Positions 7,416 to 15,067 of a stretch of 64,000 bases of DNA are shown in pieces. The stretch's first letter is position 1. Every line of letters begins with the position of its first letter. A program made the translations under genes and the position numbers. The stretch is from contig NZ_CP118574.1 of NCBI RefSeq assembly GCF_028898845.1, forward strand, positions 3,658,001 through 3,722,000. The letters are read 5' to 3'. Source of the stretch: Streptomyces sp. WZ-12. Its GTDB lineage: Bacteria; Actinomycetota; Actinomycetes; Streptomycetales; Streptomycetaceae. A model generated the notes under the pieces. It was given only the letters and a program-made list of their open reading frames with translations, was not told where the DNA came from and ran no database searches.

Positions 7416-9002
7416 ATGGCACTTAACAACGTTAAGGACACCGTCGCCACGACCGCTGCCCAGGACGCCCCCGGGGCCACCACCGACCTCGTTGACGTCC
7501 TGATCGCCGGTGCGGGCCCGACCGGCCTCGCGCTCGGCATCGACCTCGCCCGCCGGGGCGTGACCACCCTGATCGTCGAGCGGCAGCCCACCCTCTCCCG
7601 CGGCGCCCGCGGCACCGGCGTCCAGCCGCGCACCCAAGAGGTCTACGACGACCTGGGGTTGCTCCCCGCCGCGCACGCCGCCGGCGGCATCTACCCGCCC
7701 ATGGCGCTGTGGCAGGACGGCCGGATCGTCCGCACCCACCAGATGGTCGAGCGGGTCGCCCCGACCCCGTCCACGCCGTACTCCAACGCCCTGATGCTCC
7801 CCCAGTGGCGCAACGTCGAACTGCTCCACGCCCGCCTCCGCGAGCTCGACGCCACCGTCCAACTGGCCACCACACTGGTCGACTTCACCCAGGACCCCGA
7901 CGGCATCACCGCCCACCTGACCGGCCCCGAGACCGGCCCCCGCACCGTCCGCGCCCGCTACCTCGTCGCCTGCGACGGCGGCGCCAGCACCGTCCGCAAG
8001 CAACTCGGCACGCGGATGACCGGCCCCGAACTCGCCCCCGGCCACGCCATCCTGGCCGACGTCCGCCTCGACGGCCTGGACCGCGACCACTGGCACCGCT
8101 GGATGCTGTCGAGCGGCGGCTTCCTCGCCCTGCTCCCGCTGGTCGGCACCGACAGCTTCCAGATGCTCGCCGCCGCGGCCAACGCCGAGCCGGACACCTC
8201 CCCCGAGGCCGTGCGCGCCCTGATCGCCGCGCACACCCACCTCACCGTGGACCAGGTCCGCGAGGTGCAGTGGACCTCCGTCTACCGCCCCAAGGCGGGC
8301 ATGGCCGACCACTTCCGCCGGGGCCGGGTCTTCCTCGCCGGCGACGCCGCGCACATCCACTCCCCGGCCGGCGGCCAGGGCCTCAACACCAGCGTCCAGG
8401 ACGCCTACAACCTCGGGTGGAAGCTGGGCCAGGTGCTCCGGCACGGTGCCCCCGACACCCTCCTCGACACCTACGAGACCGAGCGCCGCCCGATCGCCGC
8501 CCGCATCCTCGCCACCAGCACCCGGCTGCACCGCTCGGGCAGCCTCCGCCGCGGCCGCGACCTCCACCAACTCGACATCGGCTACCCGGACAGCCCGCTC
8601 AGCCGCGAACTCCGCACCGACCTCCCCGAAGGCGCCCGCACCGCCGGCGACCGCGCCCCGGACGCCCCCTGCACCACCCCCGACGGCACCCCCCGCCGCC
8701 TCTTCGACGTCCTCCGCGGCCCCCACTTCACCGTGCTCGCCCTCGACGCCCCGGACCTGGACCCCGCCGCCCTCACCAAGGCCGCCGGCTCAACCCCCCT
8801 CCACATCGTCCGCGTAGGCGGCCCCACCCCCGACCTCCTCGACCCCGAAGGCCACCTCCACACCACCTACGGCCCCACCCCCACCGTCCACCTCATCCGC
8901 CCCGACGGCTACATCGCGGTATCAACCCCACCGGAAACGGCAACGGAGGCGATCACCAAGGCCCTCGAAACCCACTTCAGCGGCACCAGCGCCCTCACCT
9001 GA
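7416..9002 (+). CDS. FAD-dependent aromatic monooxygenase (PHBH fold)
   Basis: 528 residues. VLIAGAGPTGLALG (about 29-41) is the FAD dinucleotide-binding motif, ACDGGAS (about 185-191) the DG motif, and GRVFLAGDAAHIHSPAGGQG (about 303-322) the GD motif that contacts the FAD ribityl chain. The last 110 residues resemble the thioredoxin-like C-terminal domain of the PgaE/RdmE and rifampicin monooxygenase group. These enzymes use NADPH and oxygen to hydroxylate aromatic polyketides or to inactivate antibiotics. The gene stands alone and is controlled by the divergent TetR gene, which fits inducible detoxification better than a pathway role; both remain possible. The Shine-Dalgarno sequence (GAAAG) is weak. 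Confidence 0.9.
   Translation: MALNNVKDTVATTAAQDAPGATTDLVDVLIAGAGPTGLALGIDLARRGVTTLIVERQPTLSRGARGTGVQPRTQEVYDDLGLLPAAHAAGGIYPPMALWQDGRIVRTHQMVERVAPTPSTPYSNALMLPQWRNVELLHARLRELDATVQLATTLVDFTQDPDGITAHLTGPETGPRTVRARYLVACDGGASTVRKQLGTRMTGPELAPGHAILADVRLDGLDRDHWHRWMLSSGGFLALLPLVGTDSFQMLAAAANAEPDTSPEAVRALIAAHTHLTVDQVREVQWTSVYRPKAGMADHFRRGRVFLAGDAAHIHSPAGGQGLNTSVQDAYNLGWKLGQVLRHGAPDTLLDTYETERRPIAARILATSTRLHRSGSLRRGRDLHQLDIGYPDSPLSRELRTDLPEGARTAGDRAPDAPCTTPDGTPRRLFDVLRGPHFTVLALDAPDLDPAALTKAAGSTPLHIVRVGGPTPDLLDPEGHLHTTYGPTPTVHLIRPDGYIAVSTPPETATEAITKALETHFSGTSALT
7422..7436. promoter_or_regulatory. Probable TetR operator 2, inside the monooxygenase coding start
   Basis: CTTAAC-AAC-GTTAAG is a perfect inverted repeat matching operator 1. 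It begins six bases after the first base of the monooxygenase ATG, so it encodes residues 3-7 of that protein. A repressor here would block initiation or early elongation. Confidence 0.7.
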
Positions 9003-9034
9003 CCGGCCACCCCGACGGCCGACCACCGCCGTAG

Positions 9035-9058
9035 GCCCAACCCTTCGCGGTTGAGGGC
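9035..9058. terminator. Hairpin after the monooxygenase gene
   Basis: GCCC/GGGC and AACC/GGTT pair around a short CTTCGC-containing loop 33 bases after the monooxygenase stop codon. No T-tract follows, as is usual in Streptomyces. Confidence 0.45.
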
Positions 9059-9171
9059 TGCTTGAGGCACGAGAGGCCGGCCCGACAAACACCGAGCGAG
9101 CCCTCTTGCCTCGCCCCCATGCGGCTCAGCGCCACCCTCTCGTGCGGCACCGCCGGCTGCCATAGCCACAC

Positions 9172-9209
9172 CTGGGAGCCCAATCGGCTCGGCCGGCAAG
9201 GGCTCCCAG
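9172..9209. terminator. Terminator hairpin after the radical SAM gene
   Basis: CTGGGAGCCC pairs perfectly with GGGCTCCCAG across an 18-base loop, about 23 bases past the leftward radical SAM stop codon. Placed between two convergent genes, it could end transcription from either side. The rest of 9003-9231 shows no convincing gene. Confidence 0.6.
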
Positions 9210-9231
9210 ACGGTCGGCGGATTCCTGCCCG

Positions 9232-10338
9232 TCATCGGGGCACGGGGGCCGACCGGTGAAGGGCCGCGAGCCGGGCCGTCTCCTCCTCGCGGAAGTCCCG
9301 GACCTCGGCACAACGCTGGCTCATCACGAATTCGCCCAAGGTCAGGCAGAGGTCCATGCGTTGGAGGCAGACGCCGACCATGAAGGGGCCGTTCTGGGCG
9401 CGGTACATGCGTACGCCGTAGTACCCCTCCTGGCAGTCCCGGTCGTTGTTGAACCGGCATCCGGCGCAGGTCTCCGGCAGTCGGACGGGCCGGATGCTCT
9501 TGGCGTAGAGCGTGCGGCCGTCGGGGAGCCGGTAGCGGGTGCGCTGGTCGGAGGCGCCGGCGGTGACGATGCGGCGGACCGGTACCGCTCCGAGGTGGTC
9601 GACGACCTCCTGCATGGCGGCGATTGAGGCCCCGTCCTCCAGGTTGACCAGCATCCGCACGGTGACGGCTTGTCCGTGGTCCTCGATGACGCGGAGCACC
9701 CGTGCCACGTGGTCATGGTTCGGGATCACGATGTTCGCCGAGACCTTCACCCCGTGGCGGGTGGCGGCCTCGATGGTGGCGGTCAGGGCGTCCAGTTTCC
9801 GCGCCGCCAGTTTCGGCGAGGCCAGGCGCGGGGCCTGAACGGCGGCAAGTTCCTCGGGAGTCGTGCCGAAGACGGACAGGTTGATGCGGTCGAGCCCGGC
9901 CGCGGCGCATTCGGGCAGCACGGTGGCCCCGTTCTCGCCGTTGCTGGTGAGCCCGACCGTCAGGCCGAGTCGACGGGCGATACGGATGAGTTCGGGGAGT
10001 TCGGGGTGGAGGGTGGGTTCCCCGCCGGTGAAGTGGACTTCGGCGGTCGGGAGGCTGCCGCGCACCGCCGCCAGGGCCAGGGCGAAGTCGGCGTCCGCCT
10101 TGATCCGCTCGGGGAGGAAGTTGGCGCCGTTGGTGGTGAGGTAGATCGAGACCCGTCCGGAGCGACCGGGGGTCCCGGTGAACTGCCCTGCCCCGCGGCC
10201 GAGGTTGTCCGTCGTAACGGGGGTGCCTTCGTTGTGGCAGAAGGTGCAGGCGAGCCCACACGCATCGATGATCTTGACGCGCAGGGTCCGGTCCGGAACT
10301 ACCGTGACCGGTAAGTCGTTTGGGTCGGTCTTGGTCAT
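9232..10338 (-). CDS. Radical SAM enzyme, MoaA-like, with cysteine-rich C-terminus
   Basis: 368 residues starting at an ATG with a perfect AGGAGG site. C27-x3-C31-x2-C34 (DACGLACTFCHNEG) binds the SAM [4Fe-4S] cluster and VHFTGGEPTLHPEL (about 101-114) is the SAM-binding GGEP motif. The C-terminal region holds C291, C294, C302, C324 and C331 (TCAGCRFNNDRDCQEG ... GVCLQRMDLC), enough for one auxiliary iron-sulfur cluster as in MoaA or SPASM proteins, though the spacing fits neither exactly. It lies 55 bases downstream of a CYTH gene on the same strand, so the two are probably co-transcribed. The substrate is unknown; it is not a housekeeping MoaA judging by the atypical C-terminus. Confidence 0.85.
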   Translation of the reverse strand: MTKTDPNDLPVTVVPDRTLRVKIIDACGLACTFCHNEGTPVTTDNLGRGAGQFTGTPGRSGRVSIYLTTNGANFLPERIKADADFALALAAVRGSLPTAEVHFTGGEPTLHPELPELIRIARRLGLTVGLTSNGENGATVLPECAAAGLDRINLSVFGTTPEELAAVQAPRLASPKLAARKLDALTATIEAATRHGVKVSANIVIPNHDHVARVLRVIEDHGQAVTVRMLVNLEDGASIAAMQEVVDHLGAVPVRRIVTAGASDQRTRYRLPDGRTLYAKSIRPVRLPETCAGCRFNNDRDCQEGYYGVRMYRAQNGPFMVGVCLQRMDLCLTLGEFVMSQRCAEVRDFREEETARLAALHRSAPVPR

Positions 10339-10393
10339 GGTTGCCTCCTGGCCGGCGGGGACGGGTGTCCCCGCCGGCGGGTGATGGAGCAAG

Positions 10394-10930
10394 CTAGGTG
10401 AAGCGGAGTTCGTCGATCGAGTCGAGGTCGATCCCGTAGCGGGCGAACACCTTGGTCGTGTTCTCGCTGGTCAACTCGTCCCGCGTGAGGGACAGGCGAT
10501 CAGCGGTGGCCCACACCTGTTCTTCGGTGTCCCCCTCGATCTCCAGATAGGGCGGGATGCGCGGCCAGGTGTCGATCTCCAGCCGCACGCCGTCCAGCAG
10601 CCAGGACGAGCGCCGGTTCTCCTGATAGCCGCGGTGGGTGAGCCCCATGAGGCCGAGCAGGGCGTGCGTGTCCTCGAACGAGCCGACGGTTGTCTCGGTC
10701 TCCCGGGTGCCGTCGATCTCGTCCGAGCTGATCGTCTTCACGCACAGGGTCACCGCGCCGCCGGAGTCCCTCAGGCGCACCCAACGGCCCGGCACCGCGG
10801 GAACGGTGTCATAGACGTACCGACGCATGAGGCGCTCGCCCTGGAAACTCCCGCCGGCCTCCTTGATCCGCTCGGCCATGACATCAGGGGCGATCCCCAA
10901 CGCCTTCGCCTCGTACTCAACAGCGTGCAC
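10394..10930 (-). CDS. CYTH domain protein (class IV adenylate cyclase / triphosphatase superfamily)
   Basis: 178 residues from a GTG with AGGAGA upstream. The N-terminal VEYEAKAL supplies the ExExK signature (E5, E7, K9). Further charged strands of the triphosphate tunnel are visible: LMRRYVYDT, WVRLRDS, LCVKTI, ETETTV, VRLEIDTWP and YLEIEGD. CYTH enzymes bind triphosphates with a divalent metal and act as adenylate cyclases, thiamine triphosphatases or inorganic triphosphatases. It immediately precedes the radical SAM gene in the same transcript. Because MoaA-like enzymes also act on nucleotide triphosphates, a shared nucleotide pathway is plausible but is inference. Confidence 0.87.
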   Translation of the reverse strand: MHAVEYEAKALGIAPDVMAERIKEAGGSFQGERLMRRYVYDTVPAVPGRWVRLRDSGGAVTLCVKTISSDEIDGTRETETTVGSFEDTHALLGLMGLTHRGYQENRRSSWLLDGVRLEIDTWPRIPPYLEIEGDTEEQVWATADRLSLTRDELTSENTTKVFARYGIDLDSIDELRFT

Positions 10931-11333
10931 GGCTCTCCTTTTCTGTGCAGATGTTGCGTGTCAGAACACCGACATGCCGATATCACTGCCATGTGGTGCG
11001 GTCGCGGGTGTCTCCCTGCGCTGCCTGCCTGCGAATCCGACCACGCTCGTCCCGCACCGCGTACGCCCATGCCATGCGGCTCACCGAGCAACCACGGCGG
11101 GTCCGCGTCAGTCACGCCCCGCGATCATCTTGCGGCGAAGAACCGCCATAGCAGCAACAGCACTTGCGATCGCAGAATCCGGTGGTCTAGAGGCGGGATG
11201 GGTCCGCCCTTCCCTTGACCAAGGGGAGAGCGGACCGGTTCCCTCACCGCGCGGGCGCACCCTGCGCGGCATCCTTCGAGGGAGCGCCCAGGACGCTCCC
11301 CGCAGGACGGACCGGTGTCGTGTGCCGAGCCCG
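10931..11333. other. Gene-free gap upstream of the CYTH gene
   Basis: No reading frame here has family-like composition or a credible start. It should hold the promoter of the CYTH/radical SAM transcript close to 10931-11050, a segment of lower GC. The hairpin at 11202-11235 probably ends transcription of the decayed small genes to its right. Confidence 0.5.
11202..11235. terminator. Hairpin downstream of the decayed GntR-linked genes
   Basis: GTCCGC pairs with GCGGAC and the inner CTTCCCTTG/AAGGGGAG arms pair around ACC with small mismatches. It lies about 100 bases past the frameshifted gene at 11334-11752 in its direction of transcription. Confidence 0.5.
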
Positions 11334-11752
11334 TCAGCTCGACCGGGGCACGCACTGCCCCTGCTCAGGACTTGCCCGGTCGGGGGAGTCGTGCGCGGAC
11401 GGGACGTCTTTCCCTCCGTCACTCGCATCACCCGCCGCAGGACCACCGCTCACCTCACCCGCTTCACATTCGCTTTCAAACAGGAACAGGCGAGCGCCCC
11501 GACTCTCGGAAACCCTAAGGACGTTGGCCAGGTGAGCTTTCAGCTCAACGGCAAGCAAATGGATCTCTCCGGGCGTCCATGCCCGCCGGGAGAGAATCCC
11601 GCCAGCTTCCTCCATGAGCTCGGCGGCAGAGTCCATCTGCTCTGCCTCCGCCCTGTCGCCAGACGCGAGACATACCCGGTCCCGTCACCACCGAGGAGGT
11701 AGCACGGCTTTCCGTCCGGACTAGTCCACGGCAACAGCCGCGCACCACCCAT
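11334..11752 (-). pseudogene. Frameshifted small Streptomyces protein (RLLPW...GDGTGYVSRLA family)
   Basis: Two frames make one recognisable protein. The first starts at ATG 11752 and reads MGGARLLPWTSPDGKPCYL ... DGTGYVSRLA; the next frame continues AEAEQMDSAAELMEEAGGIL ... ELKAHLANVLRVSESRGARL and stops at 11334. I know this as a small actinomycete protein usually placed near GntR regulators. The frames join near 11660, where loss of one G would turn a Leu-Ala-Asp-Arg stretch into the observed CTG-GCG-ACA-GGG. So this is either a one-base deletion or a sequencing error. The intact protein would be about 140 residues. Function unknown. A GTG at 11761, overlapping the preceding stop, is an alternative start. 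Confidence 0.6.
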
Positions 11753-11757
11753 GGCGT

Positions 11758-11841
11758 TCACCCCGCGGCCACCCCCACCCCGCACACGGGCAACGGCGCC
11801 CGCCGCAACGGGATCAGGGGCCTCTCAACAGTGTTGGTCAC
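11758..11841 (-). pseudogene. Truncated CxxC microprotein remnant
   Basis: A GTG with a good AAGGAG site starts a 27-residue frame: MTNTVERPLIPLRRAPLPVC, then GVGVAAG. Intact relatives, as I recall them, continue with a CxxC pair and about 30 more residues like those at 51824-52185. Here the reading ends right after the first Cys, and the stop codon overlaps the GTG of the next gene (GTGA). I infer that an internal deletion removed the CxxC domain. It precedes the frameshifted gene, so both members of this small operon look damaged. The frame stays open upstream to 11961, but without a comparable start. Confidence 0.45.
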
Positions 11842-11974
11842 GTCGTCAACTCCTTGCCAATTGATGGCCATGCCCCGGGCCGGTGGCTCGGTCGCGGGGG
11901 CCCGCGTAGAGCCCGTTGCGCCTCCGGGCATCGCCCCGGTCACGGCTGTGCCCTCGTTCACTGCCCCGGCCGAG

Positions 11975-11986
11975 TGAACTAGTTCA
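11975..11986. promoter_or_regulatory. Palindromic operator candidate for the GntR regulator
   Basis: TGAACTAGTTCA is a perfect 12-base palindrome in the divergent gap between the decayed small genes (leftward) and the GntR gene (rightward). Its position and symmetry suit an autoregulatory GntR site. Confidence 0.5.
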
Positions 11987-12079
11987 GTATCCGAGTGGCC
12001 GAAGCACTTCCGCTACGGATACCGGTGCCCTAGTGTGCTGAGTCGAATCGGTTCTCAACTCGCGTGAGGAGCAAGGGAG

Positions 12080-12802
12080 ATGGCCGGTCCGAAAACATTC
12101 ACGAAGATCGCAGATCACTTCCGGGAGCGGATCCTGTCGGGCGATCTCGAACCGGGGGCGAAGCTGCCCACGAACCGGGAGATCTCGGGGCAGTGGCAGG
12201 TGGCCGCCGCCACGGTGTCCCGTGCCCTCCAAGCGCTCCAGGTAGAGGGGTACATCCGGACCACCCCACGGGGTACCTACGTCGCCGACGACCCGGTGTG
12301 GACCCTGTCGGGACGGGACCGGCTCGCCAGAGTGCAGCGCGTGAAATCGATCCTCGCGGACGGCGAGACGAGCCGGGTCACGGCCGCGGAACTGATCGCC
12401 CCTCCCCTCTACATCGCCGAAATCTTCGATCTGGACACGGGAGATCAGGTGGTGCGCCGGGAGTGGCTGGCGGGGCGGGGCAAGACCCGGACGGTGTTCG
12501 CGGTGACGTGGTACCCGGCGCCATTCGCCGCCCTCGTACCCGACCTGCTGAACACCGCGCCCGGGCGCAACCATGGCCTGTCTGCAAAGGTGTTGGAGGC
12601 CACCGGCCGCACCATCACGCACGCCAGGGACGACCTGCACGCCCGCCCCGCGGACGCGCGCGAGGCAAGCGCGTTGGGTCTCGCCGTGGGCTCCCCGATC
12701 CTGGCGGGCGCACACCGCTGGTCGGACGCCGACGGCATCATCGAGTACGGGGAATGGTGCCTACCGCCCCGCTTCACGATCGGGTACGAGTACCAGCCCT
12801 GA
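12080..12802 (+). CDS. GntR family transcriptional regulator with UTRA domain
   Basis: 240 residues; the ATG follows AAGGGAG. The winged helix is at about 5-70: IADHFRERILSGDLEPGAKL, then REISGQWQVAAATVSRALQA and GYIRTTPRGTYVAD. The C-terminal half (about 95-240) is a UTRA/HutC ligand domain with the usual VVRREWL strand and a closing YGEWCLPPRFTIGYEY. It is divergent from two decayed small genes that normally accompany such regulators, and 30 bases upstream of a Nudix gene it may co-transcribe. The palindrome at 11975-11986 is a likely binding site. The effector is unknown. Confidence 0.9.
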   Translation: MAGPKTFTKIADHFRERILSGDLEPGAKLPTNREISGQWQVAAATVSRALQALQVEGYIRTTPRGTYVADDPVWTLSGRDRLARVQRVKSILADGETSRVTAAELIAPPLYIAEIFDLDTGDQVVRREWLAGRGKTRTVFAVTWYPAPFAALVPDLLNTAPGRNHGLSAKVLEATGRTITHARDDLHARPADAREASALGLAVGSPILAGAHRWSDADGIIEYGEWCLPPRFTIGYEYQP

Positions 12803-12832
12803 GAGCCGTCGGAACGGAAGGCGGCCGCAGAC

Positions 12833-13303
12833 ATGCCCCGAACCGAGTTCTACGACGATCCCAACGCACCCGAACCGAACAGCATGGTCGTCGCCGCGTC
12901 AGCCGTCGTCACCGACAGCTCGGGACGCATACTGCTCCAACGCCGGACCGACAACGCCCTATGGGCGCTTCCCGGTGGCGGGATGGAGCTGGCGGATTCC
13001 CTCCCGGGCGCGGCCGTTCGCGAAGTCAAGGAGGAGACCGGGCTGGACGTGGAAATCACCGGGCTCGTCGGCACGTACACGGACCCGCGGCACGTCATCG
13101 CGTACAGCGACGGGGAGGTGCGGCGGCAGTTCAACGTGTGCTTCACGGCGCGTATCACCGGCGGTTCGCTCGCGCTCTCCGACGAGTCGACCGAGCTGCG
13201 CTTCGTAGCTCCCGGCGAGATCGACGCCCTCCCCATGCACCACACCCAGCGGCTACGCATCCAGCACTTCCTGGAACGCCGCCCGGCTCCGTACCTGGGG
13301 TAG
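12833..13303 (+). CDS. Nudix hydrolase
   Basis: 156 residues. The Nudix box is GGGMELADSLPGAAVREV followed by KEETGLDV at about residues 46-70. It fits GX5EX7REUXEEXGU except that the first Glu is Asp; the metal-binding REVKEE core is intact. Family enzymes hydrolyse nucleoside diphosphates linked to another group, such as oxidised dNTPs or sugar nucleotides. The strand WALPGGGMEL before the box is the standard one. It starts 30 bases after the GntR gene, preceded by GGAAGG, and is likely in the same transcript. Its substrate cannot be predicted. Confidence 0.9.
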   Translation: MPRTEFYDDPNAPEPNSMVVAASAVVTDSSGRILLQRRTDNALWALPGGGMELADSLPGAAVREVKEETGLDVEITGLVGTYTDPRHVIAYSDGEVRRQFNVCFTARITGGSLALSDESTELRFVAPGEIDALPMHHTQRLRIQHFLERRPAPYLG

Positions 13304-13328
13304 CGCACACCCCGGCACCCCACCCCAG

Positions 13329-13384
13329 CACCAACGAGCCCCCACCGACCGCCCGTTGGGGCAGTCGGCAGGGGCTTGTTGGTG
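13329..13384. terminator. Bidirectional terminator between the Nudix gene and gntP
   Basis: CACCAACGAGCCCC pairs with GGGGCTTGTTGGTG over 14 positions with a single G-U wobble, between two convergent genes. Confidence 0.75.
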
Positions 13385-13425
13385 TCCTTGCGCCGGGGTT
13401 GCGTCCGCGGCGGCTGTCGCGTCCG

Positions 13426-14823
13426 CTAGACGACCAGCGAGAGCAGCAGCACCCCCACGATCCCCACCACCGAGATCAGCGTCTCCATCACCGACCAGGT
13501 CTTCAGGGTCTGGCCGACGTCCATGCCGAAGTACTCCTTGACCATCCAGAAGCCGGCGTCGTTGACGTGGCTGAAGAAGAGGGAGCCGGCGCCGATGGCG
13601 AGGACGAGGAGGGCGGCGTGCGTGGTGCTCATCTCGGCGGCGAGCGGGGCGACCAGGCCAGCGGCCGAGATGGTGGCGACCGTGGCGGAGCCGGTGGCCA
13701 GGCGGATGATGACCGCGATCAGCCAGGCCAGCAGCAGCGTGGAGATGTTCCAGTGCTTGGAGACGTCCAGGATCATCTGGCCGACGCCGGAGTCCACCAG
13801 CGTCTGCTTGAAGCCGCCGCCGGCGCCGACGATCAGCAGCACGCCGGCGATCGGGCCGAGCGAGGACTCGACGGTGGAGGCGATCCGGCCGCGGGTGAAG
13901 CCGGCCGCCCGGCCGAGCGTGAACATCCCGACGACCACGGCGGTCAGCAGCGCGATCAGCGGCGAGCCGACGACGTCGAAGACCCGCTGGAGGGAGTCCT
14001 TCGGGTCGTCGACGACGACGTCCACCAGGGCCTTGGCGAGCATCATCACGACCGGGAGGAGGACGGTGGCGACGGTGATGCCGAAGCCGGGACGCTTCTC
14101 CAGGTCGTCGGAGGTGCGCTGCGGGATCATCTTCTCCGGCGGGGCGATGTCGACCCACCGGGCCGCGTAACGGGAGAAGAGCGGGCCGGCGATGATCGCC
14201 GTGGGGATGGCGATGACGACGCCGAGCGCCAGCGTGACGCCGAGGTTGGCCTTGACCGCGTCGATCGCGGCGAGCGGGCCGGGGTGCGGGGGAATCAGCC
14301 CGTGCATCACGGAGAGGCCGGCCAGCGCCGGGATGCCGATCCGCATCAGGGAGAAGTTGCCGCGCTTGGCGACCAGCAGCACCACCGGGATCAGCAGCAC
14401 GATGCCGACCTCGAAGAAGATCGGCAGCCCGACGATCCCGGCGATCAGCACCATCGCCCAGGGCATCGCCCGTCGCCCGGCCTTCGCCAGGATCGTGTCG
14501 ACGATCTGGTCCGCGCCGCCGGAGTCGGCGAGCAGCTTGCCGAGGACGGCGCCGAGCGCGATCAGCACGCCGGTGCCGGCGACCGTCGTCCCCAGCCCGG
14601 TGGAGAAGCTGGCGATGGCCTTGTCGAGCGGCGCACCCGCGACCGCGCCGAGCACCAGCGAACCGATGATCAGCGACAGGAAGGCGTGCAGCTTGAACTT
14701 GGTGATCAGCAGGACGATGACGGCGATACCCGCCAGGACGGCGATGCCGAGCTGGGCGTGACCGGCCGAGGTGATGGGCGCGGTCGCGTCCGCTGCGAGC
14801 ATCTCCACGCTGAGATGTGGCAC
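13426..14823 (-). CDS. gntP: Gluconate:H+ symporter, GntP family
   Basis: 465 residues with about 12-14 hydrophobic segments. GIAVLAGIAVIVLLITKFKL opens the transporter, and HGLIPPHPGPLAAID is the conserved GntP signature with its Pro-His-Pro core. GLPIFFEVGIVLLIPV and FFSHVNDAGFWMVKEY are further conserved blocks. It imports gluconate with protons. It sits downstream of gluconokinase on the same strand and next to a divergent FCD-type GntR regulator, making a gluconate locus. The chosen GTG gives the short polar N-terminus; an ATG seven codons inside is possible. Hairpins in the 244-base gap to gluconokinase suggest partly separate expression. Confidence 0.9.
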   Translation of the reverse strand: MPHLSVEMLAADATAPITSAGHAQLGIAVLAGIAVIVLLITKFKLHAFLSLIIGSLVLGAVAGAPLDKAIASFSTGLGTTVAGTGVLIALGAVLGKLLADSGGADQIVDTILAKAGRRAMPWAMVLIAGIVGLPIFFEVGIVLLIPVVLLVAKRGNFSLMRIGIPALAGLSVMHGLIPPHPGPLAAIDAVKANLGVTLALGVVIAIPTAIIAGPLFSRYAARWVDIAPPEKMIPQRTSDDLEKRPGFGITVATVLLPVVMMLAKALVDVVVDDPKDSLQRVFDVVGSPLIALLTAVVVGMFTLGRAAGFTRGRIASTVESSLGPIAGVLLIVGAGGGFKQTLVDSGVGQMILDVSKHWNISTLLLAWLIAVIIRLATGSATVATISAAGLVAPLAAEMSTTHAALLVLAIGAGSLFFSHVNDAGFWMVKEYFGMDVGQTLKTWSVMETLISVVGIVGVLLLSLVV

Positions 14824-14827
14824 GGCG

Positions 14828-14903
14828 ATTCCCTTGGTTGGAAGGAGGGGAAGGACGGTTCCCTGGTTGGCAGTTCCCTTGGTCGGCGGTTCCCCTGGCT
14901 GGG
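14828..14903. repeat. Short tandem repeats upstream of gntP
   Basis: Four degenerate copies of a unit like GTTCCCTTGGTTGGC lie between 14828 and 14903, reading on the + strand just before the gntP start. They vary by one or two bases and have uneven spacing. Confidence 0.5.
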
Positions 14904-14938
14904 GGGGAGAGGGGAAGGGCGGGAAGGGGGAGAGGGGG

Positions 14939-14973
14939 CGGCCGGGCCCCGGAGGGGGGTGGGGGCCCGGCCG
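14939..14973. terminator. Hairpin between gntK and gntP
   Basis: CGGCCGGGCCCC pairs perfectly with GGGGCCCGGCCG around an 11-base loop. A second hairpin with CGCCCCC/GGGGGCG lies at about 15013-15028. Both are downstream of gluconokinase and could attenuate read-through into gntP. Confidence 0.6.
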
Positions 14974-15067
14974 CGGGGAGTTGGTCTCAGGTCCTCGCTC
15001 GGGGTCCCAACAGCGCCCCCTCGGGGGCGTGTTGAGGCCCCCGGTCGAGGGGGCGAGGGCCGCTGGG

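Noticed and set aside
9062..9259. A 65-codon + strand frame after the monooxygenase gene
   Set aside because: No ribosome-binding site, no family resemblance, and it contains the radical SAM terminator hairpin.
11125..11446. Two - strand frames of 76 and 112 codons in the gap left of the decayed small genes
   Set aside because: They overlap the tail of the frameshifted gene and the terminator-like hairpin, lack Shine-Dalgarno sequences and read as shuffled Arg/Pro/Ser.
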